A stretch of DNA of 64,000 nucleotides from contig JAJLRJ010000009.1 in the NCBI GenBank assembly GCA_024195265.1, forward strand, positions 7,351,997 to 7,415,996, written 5' to 3'. Positions 32,771 through 43,900 of the stretch are shown in pieces. Within the stretch, counting starts at the first letter, position 1, and each line of letters begins with the position of its first letter. Under the pieces are notes generated by a model, which did no database searches, was not told the origin of the DNA, and saw only the letters and a list, made by a program, of their open reading frames with translations. This DNA is from Dendrophyllia cribrosa. Taxonomy: Eukaryota > Cnidaria > Anthozoa > Scleractinia > Dendrophylliidae. The position numbers and the translations under genes are program-made.

Positions 32771-33292
32771 TTACAGTGTGATTTGGCATGCACTGGAGTA
32801 AATGGGGCACAAAATAGAAGTTACATGTATACATGTACATGTAATTAATGTGAAGGCAGTGGTGTGACTGTGGTATGACAGTAGTGCGACTGTGATACGA
32901 CAGTGACATGACTGTGATACAACAGTAGTGTGACTGTGATACGACAGTGGTGTGTCGGATATGACAGTGGTGTGACTGTGACACGACAGTGGTGTGACTG
33001 ATAAGACAGTGGTATGACTAAATAAATCATCTGAAAGCAATGGGTCACACATCACATCTCCAGTTAGTGGTATGACTGATATGACAGTGGTGTGACTGTG
33101 AAATGACAATGGTGTGACTTCCTTAGGGGGGGTGCGGCTAAAAAGTGGAATGTCCCGTTGTCTACCAGCTTCGGTTGAATGGGCTACCCTAGTTTTTGAT
33201 TGCCTGAGTAAACCTTTCAAATGCTCAAGTCTGTCTTTTGTGGTTTCCCGAAGTTTTTTTTCTTGCAGAATTTCACCGCTTTTAGCGTCCAT
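32771..33292 (-). CDS. unassigned 173-codon frame that runs into a minisatellite
   Basis: The first ~58 codons (MDAKSGEILQEKKLRE, then RLEHLKGLLRQSKTRV) look like ordinary charged helical protein. From about residue 60 the frame is made of Ser/His/Thr/Val repeats that are a direct translation of the minisatellite at 32858-33118. The 5' part could be a real exon. The repeat part is more likely read-through of noncoding DNA. No homologue is recognised. Confidence 0.25.
   Translation of the reverse strand: MDAKSGEILQEKKLRETTKDRLEHLKGLLRQSKTRVAHSTEAGRQRDIPLFSRTPPKEVTPLSFHSHTTVISVIPLTGDVMCDPLLSDDLFSHTTVLSVTPLSCHSHTTVISDTPLSYHSHTTVVSQSCHCRITVALLSYHSHTTAFTLITCTCIHVTSILCPIYSSACQITL
32858..33118. repeat. 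~21-bp minisatellite (ACAGTGGTGTGACTGTGATA)
   Basis: About eleven imperfect units of ACAGTGGTGTGACTGTGATA, with one interruption at about 33019-33065. Confidence 0.85.
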
Positions 33293-34249
33293 TATAAGCT
33301 TAATAAATATGACCTTTTAATAGGAACCACAAATGCGAGCCAAAAACACGAAAAACAAGTCGACGTTGTGACAGATTGACGAGGGCGGACAGAAGCTTTT
33401 TGGACAAAAAATGCTGAGACAAAATTTGTTCTTTGGTTTTGTTGCAGCCAGTTTATAAACTGAGTGAAGTGGCCGATAGGCCCTTCTGCAGCTACTTCAT
33501 GAAAAGCAAGGGGAAAAACAGGAGGTTCGTTCACAAATGTCAAACCTCAGTATAAACAACTACAAACTAAAATTAATAAGCGAGTTTTAATAATACCTGC
33601 ATTCAGCTAGGCTCTCTTATTGTCAACTTCATGAATGAGAATCTCCAGTGGGTAATGCTGAAAGGTTAAAAAGGAATAAAATAGCATGAAATTGCAAAGA
33701 GAAGAAAACACGCTCCGACCAAGCGGTTTCTGCACACGCTCGATGCATGTTGTACATTTTTCGAACGAACAAATTATAACGAAAAGAACAGGCACTCAGT
33801 TGTATAAAAACTTAACACCAACCTTCGCTACCGTTAACAACAAAGTTTAAGCGTGGAAATGATGAAAATCTTCCCACTTCCAGCCACTGACACAGAACAC
33901 TGAGCTGGGTGGACAGCCGAGTGGACGAGCATCGTGGTGTCATGCTCACGCTCGCTGACGCGTGCAACTCACGAACGTGCAGATCAGGGAGTCCGAGCAG
34001 GGCCCTGGTCCTAGCGTGACCACTCGGCGACTCTCGCGCACTGTTTTTAAGCGATGACGTGACGAGGTCATCGCGTTATTGTCGTCGTGCCGTGGTGGCT
34101 GTTACACCCGAGAAACATTGGGAACTAGCCTTGGAGGATAAAGTCACGTGACCACCTCGTCCTAGAGAGTTTGCTTTGTTCCGCCATTTCGTTTTGAGCT
34201 GTTCAGAAAAGGCTTGTTTGTTTTCAAAGTTTACACCGCCGTGCTTTAT
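33119..34249. other. noncoding stretch including a GC-rich block
   Basis: At about 33880-34100 the base composition becomes GC- and CpG-rich (GACGCGTGCAACTCACGAACG), which might be a promoter or part of a mobile element. No exon follows that can be supported. Confidence 0.4.
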
Positions 34250-34288
34250 TTATCGTGAATATATTTTGTTGTTGTTGTTGTTTGAGGT

Positions 34289-34321
<33 letters not shown>

Positions 34322-34588
34322 GATCGCATATAAAAATGGTGAGGGTGTTCATGGAACCTTTCAGGTGTCAAAATTTGTAAATTGGTACCACTTAGGGTGC
34401 TACTACTCCTTCCTGGATAGCAATACGTCCCCGGTACCCATTTATACACCTGGGCGGAGAGAGACGACGACGACGTGGAGCAAAGTTTCTTGTCTAAGGA
34501 AACAACATGATGGCAGAGACCAGGCTTGAACTACCGACCTTCAGGTTGAAATTTAATCGCGCTAACCACCAGACCACCGCGCCTCCTC
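34250..34588 (-). mobile_element. tRNA-derived SINE
   Basis: On the minus strand a tRNA-like head has an A box (TGGTCTGGTGG, 34566-34576) and a B box (GGTAGTTCAAGCC, 34523-34535). Next comes a body with TGTATAAATGGGTACC, a block shared by many invertebrate SINEs. The 3' side ends in a (CAA)n tail near 34259-34283 after a 31-base homopolymer. RNA polymerase III transcription from the internal boxes and LINE-driven mobilisation are known for this class. Confidence 0.75.
34289..34319 (+). repeat. 31-base poly-G tract
   Basis: An uninterrupted G run within the 3' part of the SINE. It could form quadruplexes and may be mis-sized in the assembly. Confidence 0.9.
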
Positions 34589-35029
34589 AGAGAGGAAAAA
34601 CTCTCGTCAAACACCCTTGACTGTAATGACTCAACAAACTTGGAGACAGAAGTCTTAAAAAACCAACAGAATTCATATTTATTCTCAAATTGAATGAATT
34701 ACACGGCATTTGCATTACACTGTAAAATAAGTTTGTGAATAAATCCTAGAACTATATATTACTATGAAATTACTAAATTGAGGTTTATTTTCTCATTCAC
34801 ATTCATAAATATTATCAAACACCATTCTAAAAAATGTATGGTATATTGTGTAGGTATTACAAAAATATTTTTCTGACTATTTGATCTAGATCTGTTCTGA
34901 CATTAAACCCGTTGTGCAATCTGCTCTCATAAATCACAAACCGTAAAATGCCGCTTTCAAGCCCTTGGGTTAAACAACTTCGTAAGGGTTTTTATGGCTT
35001 ATAAGACATCTTTATATCAGTGAAAACCC
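34589..35029. other. AT-rich noncoding stretch, nothing recognised
   Basis: No supported feature between the SINE and the next MITE. Confidence 0.45.
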
Positions 35030-35130
35030 TAGGCTCGATTTCCAGCTGCCATTTTGTGTGTCCGCGTTCCTTCACGCGGGGAGGAGGATCTGGAAATCGG
35101 ACTCCCTCAAACGTCTGAAAATCGAGCCTA
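35030..35130. mobile_element. 101-bp MITE with 9-bp target-site duplication
   Basis: The ends TAGGCTCGATTTCCAG and CTGAAAATCGAGCCTA are inverted. TGAAAACCC flanks both sides exactly (35021-35029, 35131-35139). Nine-base duplications are characteristic of Mutator-like elements. Confidence 0.85.
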
Positions 35131-35139
35131 TGAAAACCC

Positions 35140-35562
35140 AAAAATAATGATGGTCTAGTTTTGTTAAACTTCATTCTACTAGTGCTCTAAGAGCAAAAAA
35201 TACGTGTCTTGGGCTTCAGATTGTCACTGGAGGATAGAATGGATTGGAACTTGAAAAAATTGGGCCAATTCTTTCAAGTTAATCGCATCGCGTCTTGGCA
35301 AACTCGCTAAAACGTTTATCGTGGTTTATTCTCTCTTCAGTTTTTACTCTTAGTGTTCTATAAGCATTTCGTGTATGACAAAGGTACTTAGATGTAATTT
35401 GGGGCAGTTTTGACCCCAAAAACGTCAACATGACATAGCTCCTTTAAGTGAAAGACAAACCCCGACCAAAGGCTGATTGAAAAAAAGAAAAGAATACTCC
35501 TCGCACAAACACATATACAGGTATGTTTGCGGGATAAACACAACAGCAGTGCTGTGCGAGAT
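35140..35562. other. 3' flank of the mesothelin-like gene
   Basis: This is sequence downstream of the stop codon on the minus strand and probably contains the 3'UTR. No convincing poly(A) signal could be singled out among several AT-rich candidates. Confidence 0.4.
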
Positions 35563-35645
35563 TCAGCGCAGCAACATTCCAATTGGGACCACCATCAGGC
35601 TAACGAACGTGACAGTCATGTAACCAGAACCAGAACAGGTATTTC
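35563..35645 (-). CDS. mesothelin-like gene, terminal exon (GPI-signal tail)
   Basis: An 83-nt exon after a GGTCTTTACAG acceptor, entering in phase 1. It reads NTCSGSGYMTVTFVSLMVVP, then a few hydrophobic residues, LLR and TGA. Small residues (SGSG) before a ~15-residue hydrophobic end with no long cytoplasmic tail are typical of GPI attachment signals. Confidence 0.8.
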
Positions 35646-37917
35646 CTGTAAAGACCAAAACAAGTGAAGACAATTAACTACGATTCAATATAACTACAAG
35701 TGTGCTTACATCAACGAAAGTCTGGGACTGGAGCATTAAAATGCTGTGTAAAGGGAACGTCCGAGAAAAAAATCCACATTGATGATTTAGATGATCAAGG
35801 TCATTACGAAATTTAACGGTTCGTGAACACTCTAAGTGCACCATTTGAACAGACAAGTTAGAATCGGTAAGAAAAATATTCTTACTCAGACGAATCAGTG
35901 GAAGATTTGGCTCTCTCGAGCTCCCGGAATGTCTTCAGATATAGCTTTTTAACCTTATATTTGAATTCGAACTCCAATGCATAATAACTCTTGCTAAAAC
36001 ACAGTTCAATTTCATATTCAATATTCTTATGGCTTTAGAATTTGTAGTTGTCATACATGTAATGTACGTATCCCAAACAAAACACCCTTAGTACATTGAC
36101 TCTCTTTGGAGGGGTGGGCCGCATACGTACCTGGGCAATCGTCATCATCATCATCTGGGCCCCATGGATCCTCTTCATCCGGGTCTCCTTCTATCACACT
36201 CCTGATGGCGTCTTGCTGCGCCATAGAGAGGCTGTCTTTCTTGGCCGAGCTGATGGCCTGGACTTGAGGAGTCAACATGGCTTGGTACTGATCAGCAGAG
36301 AAGGCCTGGGAAGGAGAGAAAATGTGGCTTCATCGTCATGTCCCTCTAACACAGTTTAGTCACGTGCTTAGCTCAGTTAAAGCGCACATGAAGTGAAATT
36401 TCACCAACCCCTTTTTTTTTCGGTAATCTGAAATTAGGTGTTTTAAAAATCATTTTGATGCGAAAACAAGTCACTTGAAGTGGCGGGAACATATTTTAAC
36501 AAGCGACGCAAGTTGGGCATATTAGACAAGGACCTGGGTGACTGTAACATCACCTTTTGTAACGTGCACTTTTCTTTTATATCTACAGAGGCTCAAAGTC
36601 AGTTTTGGGGGAAGGGAGAATCAATTGAATAAAGTGAATGCAGGCGCACGAGATCGCAACGATCTTCTCTTCTTGTAACTTCAAGCGCCCAGCCGAGCCT
36701 TTTTGGGAGAAGAGAGTCACCGGGGTAGATAGAGGAAACTGACTGTGTGTTGATTGATGACTGAAATGCTATGCATGGCTTAAAATATGACGTAAAAGTC
36801 ATTTCTCAGAATCTTCAGTTCAAAGTGACTAGAGCTTCTGCCTTTGGTGTCTACAAGACGAGCGAGAACTAAAACATTGCCTTACACTAAACTAGAAATA
36901 CTTGTCTCACAGAACCTCGCGAAGTTCGGGGGGAGGGTGCACCGCAAAATTTTAGCAACGGGGAAGGGAGAGATGGAATTTCTGGTTTAACTAGAGTGGT
37001 TGGGTTGCATGGCAACAATGGACCCGAAATTTGAAGCTGAGACATGTATTCTCGTTCCCAGTCGCTCATCACATTGGATGACGTCAAATGGCGCTTTGTC
37101 GCGGTTTCGTTGCTAGGCAACTACAGAACACCAACCTGTAGCTGAGAGACGCTCATGTCCTCAAATACTTCCGGCGGAATTACATCAACAACTTTAGTCT
37201 GCAGTTTAGGGATATCACTAGTGGACAGGGCCTCTGTGAAAGTAAAAAATTAAGAAAAAATAGAAAGCGGGTTACAATGACTCATATAGGTAAAACAAAG
37301 CAAACACAACATTGAACAATCAACAACAACTCCCAGGAAAATAACATGCGGCCAGTAACAAGCCTTGGACATTAAACTTGGAACCGGTGTCAAGAACGGG
37401 AAAACATGGAATGGTCGGTCTATAGCGCAAGAAACATGGAACGGTACCAGGCGCGGGAAAATATGGATCGGTGCTACCGTGCTAGGCGCGGGAAAATATG
37501 AAATGGTTTGCTCTGATTGGTTAACGAACGTTGCACTACTTTCTTTTCTAACTGCTGAATAACTGAAAACAAAAAATACAAGCAAACACATTTTCGTGCG
37601 GTGGAAGCAAATAGATCGACTTGTGTATTAAATAACAGACTTTTTTCTTGTAATAATTACTTTTTCGACAAAAATTCTTACCAGTGTAAAGATAAAAGTG
37701 CAGTAATGATAAAACTTACTCAGTACTTTCCCCAGTTCATTTACTTGGTCCTTGTCCCAGATATTCACAGCCTGTGCCCACACAGACTTAGCTCTCTCGA
37801 TAATCGCTTTCATTTGCTCCATTGACCAGCCGTCGATTTCACTCAGTTGTTTGATTGCAAGTCTGTAAAACAAAAAAACAAGCGTTGTTATAGAGGACTT
37901 CGTGCTTGTTGGGAATC

Positions 37918-37976
<59 letters not shown>

Positions 37977-40900
37977 ATTTATTTCATTAGCTTCGCCTAT
38001 TACATGATACAGAAAGGAAAAAAAGAAAAAATGGATAATAAATACTGTCAGTATATACTGAAACAAAGAATGAGCAAGGATGCCACAACAGCGGTAAGCC
38101 TATTACAGTGGTCCCATATGGGTAATCAGGGCAAACCTGCAGCCAAATACGGTGTACGTATGGGAATCCAGTGTGAATTAATTCTGTAAAATTCAAATTT
38201 TCTAATATTTGTGAATAGTCCATTTCCGAGTTACGTTATGCCTCGTTGTCAAAGCGAGGCTAGGTGCACAACCTTTCATATGAAAATGAGTTTTATTTGC
38301 ATTTGGAAATAAAATGTTTCTGAATCCATGAAGACTTTTGCATCAAACCAGATTACCTGAAAGCCTTCTGCGACATCCTGGCGATGTCTTCCTTGGTCAA
38401 ACTAAGAGCTAGCTGTCCCAGACTCATATAGGCATTATCATCCTTGTTCACCTGCCTCAAGAATGTCTGAACTTTCGGTTTAAGGCGGTCCAACTACAGT
38501 GAACACAAATATATAAATGTGGGTTTAGATCGTCAGCAAAATTAATAGAGAGGGTTTCTTCGGCGCTAACTAAAAACCCCTCAAAAAACGCCAAGCGGAA
38601 GATCTATTGGGAGAACTTCATTTCACAGATCTTATCAAATTGAGACCTGTGGACACTTCTTTGCTGCAGTTTGAACTGATGTCACAGTCTTTTCTCTTAG
38701 GCGCAATAAAATGGAAGTTTCTTAGTGATGTGGATGTTGCGATCACCAAATGACGTAGATTAAAAGATTCAAAAGACAATAAACAATACCCACATCACAA
38801 AACAAACAGCTAACCAACAATAGTTTCCACAACACCAAGACTGAAATACCCAGTCAAATACCCGTAAATGCATTCTGCATACAGGCAGTAATCCAAAGAC
38901 AAAAATTGCGCCCATGTGGCTTATACGTGTGTAGATTAATTTGAGATGGGATTTTTTTATTTTTTTTATTGTTTTTATTATTATTATTGTTTTTTGTGCA
39001 TGCACGAAAACTGTTGTAACGTTTGCGATGTGGCTTATACGGGAGCATTGGGGGTAAACTGCTTCTTAGATTAAAGGTTTATGTATACAGCTATTTCAAT
39101 TAACGTTTGACGGATAAAAGCTCAAAGCTACAAGCCAAGATAGTTGGGAGCGGCGCAAAATAAGCATTTTTCCCGCTCGTCGCATCGCTCATTCGCGCCG
39201 TTTCGTTTAGTTTCGCCGTTCCCAACTATCTGCATGCCTGGAATAGGCCATTTCCGAGTTGCGTTATGCCTCGTTGTCAAAGCGAGGCTAGGTGCACAAC
39301 CTTTCATATGAAAATGAGTTTTTATTCAAATGCAAATAAAACTCATTTTTATATGAAAGGTTGTGCACCTAGCCTCGCTTTGACAACGAGGCATAACGTA
39401 ACTCGGAAATGGCCTATTGGCGCTCGGTTTACTCGTTCAGTCTTGACTTGTAGGCTATGAGCTTTGAGCTTTGAGCTTGCACCCGACAACGTTAATTGAA
39501 ATAGCTGTACTATGAAGTGACTGATATCCCACCTGATCTGTACTCCATTCCTTCCATTTTCCAAGCGCAGCAATAATATCAATATTGTCCAGTTTAAGTT
39601 TCTCTAAGTCATCCGGACTCAGACCCAGTACAACGCGGCCTATTCTCTTCGCCGGCTCAGCGGTGAGCTTAGAGATGTCTCCGTTTGTAAGGTGCTAGAA
39701 AAACCAAAAAAAATTCCTTAACACGCAATGCTATGAAATCCATAAACAGCTTAATCGATTATTTCACTATTTTAAACTAAAAATCAAATGAAAATTTTCC
39801 CCTACCTCTTTCACTTTCTCTGCCAAGGCTTTCAGCGTTTCCATGTCAACATCCAAATATTGCCTCCAGGCCCCTACAGCCTCTTCAAAGGCTTCTTTAC
39901 CAAGTTTCTTTATATCATCTAGATCCAGTCCTTTCACAAGGGAGCCAAGCTGACGCAACCTCTCCCCTGTCCATTTTCCAATATCTGTAACAAAAACAGG
40001 TTGAAAACAGTGCAGAGTGGAAAACTTTAGCGAAAGAGTTTTGTAAATTCCATGAGGAATTTTAATTATTAAGTCGCAGTGATATCGACTATTAGCATGA
40101 ATTCAAGAAACGCAAAACACATCGTGTTTAGTGTAGAGAAGTAGTCGGAAAACTGTCAGGAATCCATCTGCAAGTGGCTAACGAGAACAAAGACGGAAAT
40201 GGATAACAATCTCGACCAACTTGAAAATGAACATTGAACTTTTTTATTAGATTATTAGAAATTGCTTTTAAAGCTTTTCTTCTGTGAAATTGCCGTAGAA
40301 TTTGGAGAATAGCGACCCCGTTTCTTTCAGAATAAGCAGCTCCGAGAGACCGCAACTTTCGGGTAGCAGCTCCTTTTGAGTGGCCGCTATATACTTTTGA
40401 ACTGCTAAAATACGCGAACAATCAATTCCAAGAAAAATATTGAACAAGGCCGTAAGTACGACCGCAAAATTAGATCAGAGTTCTAACTCAAACTATTAAT
40501 TAAAGAAAGTAAGACAACAAACGTTCTAACGTAACACACTTCGATTGTCAGCACTACAATCCTAAGCCATTGTTGCATTGAAGTTACTTTTGAGTGAACA
40601 TGGTTTCTCTTCCAAAGTTTTTATAAGATCAATAAGTCTGTTTCTTTTGGGAGGGTCATTTCGGAAATTGTAAGGGGGAATTCATATTAACGACACCTTC
40701 GGGTAGTTGTTACTTTCGGGAGCAATTACTTTTGGAATTCTACAGTATTTGAAATTACTGACACTTTCTACACTGCCACTGTTGCTGTATCACTACAATT
40801 GACTTTTCTTTCCTAATTTAACAAAGATGTAAAAACAAATTGAAAAGAAACATCCAGCCATTTCTTACCACTCTCCTGCCATGCGTTCTTGGCCGCCTTT

Positions 40901-43900
40901 ATGAGGGCCTGGGCTTGAGATTTGCTGAACTTGAATGTACCCAGTTCGTCCAACATTTCCTCAAGAGAGTCCAGATTGATACGTTCAAGGTCACTTGGAT
41001 CCAGACCCAACGCAGCCGGGCCAAGATCGCGCCACTGGTCACCAATCCACTCTGCAACATCACTGACACACACACAAAAAATTACGTTTACCACAGGTAC
41101 CCCAGGCTCGTGTAACTAAACCTCCCTTGACTACGGAAACATCAAAGCCAACGTTAAAATTTTCAATCACCAAGGGGGGAGAGGAGGAGGAATTTATAGT
41201 AGCATATGAAAGTATCTTTTACCACCCCATTTTGCTACCTTTCGCATCCTAATCTTTCGCGCGCCTTTCGCGCTTTCGGATTTCAAACAAACAACTCATG
41301 AGCTGGCTGACATTTTCTTTACTGTTTTTTTAGGAAATACCACAATTTGTTTCCTCATGAAGCGTGATTTTCTAAAAAAGTCGTGAACAGTGATATTCCA
41401 TGAACATTATCCGTGAATTTGTAGCCACCACCCACAATAATGTTTTTTTTTTTTATAAATGTGATCTGTACCACTCCCACTCCCCTCCTCCACAAGACAT
41501 ACTGCCTCCAAACCTACTACTTCACTAGTCTTACCCCCCAACCCCCCCCTCCCCCCTCCCCGGCCACCTTCCAATTTGAAGTCCAACGCGCCTTTATATC
41601 CACTAGTGCCTCTCACATCATTCAGTGCACAACACAACACTCTACCTACCTCTTATCAAAATGTTGTTTTGCCAACTTAGCTATCTCTTGTAGCTTCTTC
41701 ATGTCGTAACCTTGCACTCGAGCGATGTTGTACAAGTTCTCGATAAACCCTTCTTTACTTATTTTTTGCAGCGCTTTTCTGCTGAGTCCTGCCACTAAAG
41801 ACCCAAGGTCTTCTATGTGCTCGGAGTCCAGGACATCAACACCTGTCTGATTCTAGTGTAAAAAAATACAAGCATGACTTGTTATACAAGAAAACAGCAA
41901 CAAGATCAAAGCGTGTCGACGCATCAGCTACAATTCGTGTTTAACGAAGGGGGAGACGTCTGCGCGCAAGCTATTCGTGTTTTACAACTTTCTGTTGGAG
42001 TGAGGCAAACATCCGTGGGTAAAATTAAATATTCTGTACAGTTCTACACAACTTGATAGTACTCAAGCCCTAATGTGAATCTTCATTAGAAATTATACAC
42101 CAGCTCTGATTTGAAGTTACACCAGTCTGTATTTGATTACACAGTTAAACCTCTATTAAGCGGTCACTTATCAAATTCTCGAAAACGCTCCACATACTTA
42201 CTGATAACTTGACTGCTCAGCGGTCACCTCTATTAAGCGGACGCGGTCATGCACTGTTTAGACTTCCCAATTGGCTAATTTTATGGTATTTCACCTCCAA
42301 CGAACCGTCACCTGATTTTTTCGTTTCATGTTTAATGTGATGGCAAAACTGTTGATGATGTGGTTTACGATAAAGACGTTTGCCTTATGAACAACATTAT
42401 AAAATCTGATAGCCAGGCATAACTTCCCAAGAACATGAAACTACTAAATTAATTTTTATTCATCATAATTTGCGTTACTGTTGCTGTTGACAATAAAATG
42501 TACATCATCAACCTTTTCTTTAAAGAGGGCGCGATATTTTGCACTTAGGTTGCGAACATTGATGTGATAATGGGACAATGATCCGACGTTCGATACCTAA
42601 CACGTGTGCATGATTAAGTAAACTGATTTTAATTTTACCTTGAAAAATTCCACGGCCAAATAAGCTCTTGCCTTTAGTTTGTCTTCTGGAAGGCCAGTTT
42701 GTTCTCCCAGGCGACGGATAGCAGTGAGCAATACTTTTTCGGGAAGCTTTTTTAGCTCATCTTGTGCAAGTCCTCGCAGAAAAGTCCCAAGGGAATTGAT
42801 ATCAACTTCGGTAAAATTTGTGAAATCAAGGTTCTCTATTTCCCAGTATTCTCGCAACCTTTTCAGCACCATAACAATCTAAAATCAATCAAGGAGATAA
42901 GAAAAAAGAATAGCCATGTAATGTGACTCTTTAAGTATGTGTGATTACTTAAATAAAAGCTGTTGAGAGGTGCGTTCACGTGGTACTGTTTATTATGCTG
43001 TGGTGAAGTACAATCTTGTCTCTGGATGAAATGTCAACTGAAGAGTGACCATTCAAATGACAGCTCTTGAGCAGTTCTTTCCTGTGGTACAGTTTATTAC
43101 AGAGTATGTTGTACAACGTGGTTCTAACGTTTGACTCTTTTCAAATCCTAATGTGTTTACCACCCTTCAAATGCAAGCTTTTCAGCATTATATTTTTTAT
43201 CATTTTTCGGACTTATGAAAAACTCTTTACTGTGACCATTCACATGAAAGCTATTAAAGTGCACATGAAGTGAAATTTCACTACTGTTTTGTTTTAGGGG
43301 TTTATGTTGTTTATAACACCTATATTTCATTTTCAGTCGTTTTCCTCTTTTGCGCGAAGAGGATCCACTATTTTTAGCGGTTTGAAAACTCCCGCCGGGG
43401 CCTAAAATTTGCGACATTTTGAGCGCGGCCAAAAAGGTACAAACAATGTATTTGTGATGCCATTCGTCGTCTGGCGGAGAAGGGAACGAACCCGGGGCTA
43501 AAATACGCGTCGCTTTCAAGCATATTTAATCGAAAGAATGCTTCCACAAGTTGCCAAAACTTCACTGTAAAACAAGTGAGCGCTCAGTTTTTAACACACT
43601 ATTGACGTCACTAAAACCCAGGGCCGGGTTGTTCAAAGCGCGGTTAAGCTAACCCAGGGTTAGCATCAATTTTGATTCCAGTAAAATAATGAATCATTGG
43701 AGATTTTTCCAGAGTATTTTTGCCCCTTAGTTTCGTTTCTGACTTGTCTTTGCATGTAACTTATAATTAGCTTTTGAAAACACTTCTAACAAGAGAAATT
43801 AAATCCTCGGTTAAGTTTTAATCCTGGGTTAACGTTAACCGGCTTTCGAACAACTGGGCCCAGGTCCTTGTCTAATATGCCCAACTTGCGTCGCTTGTTA

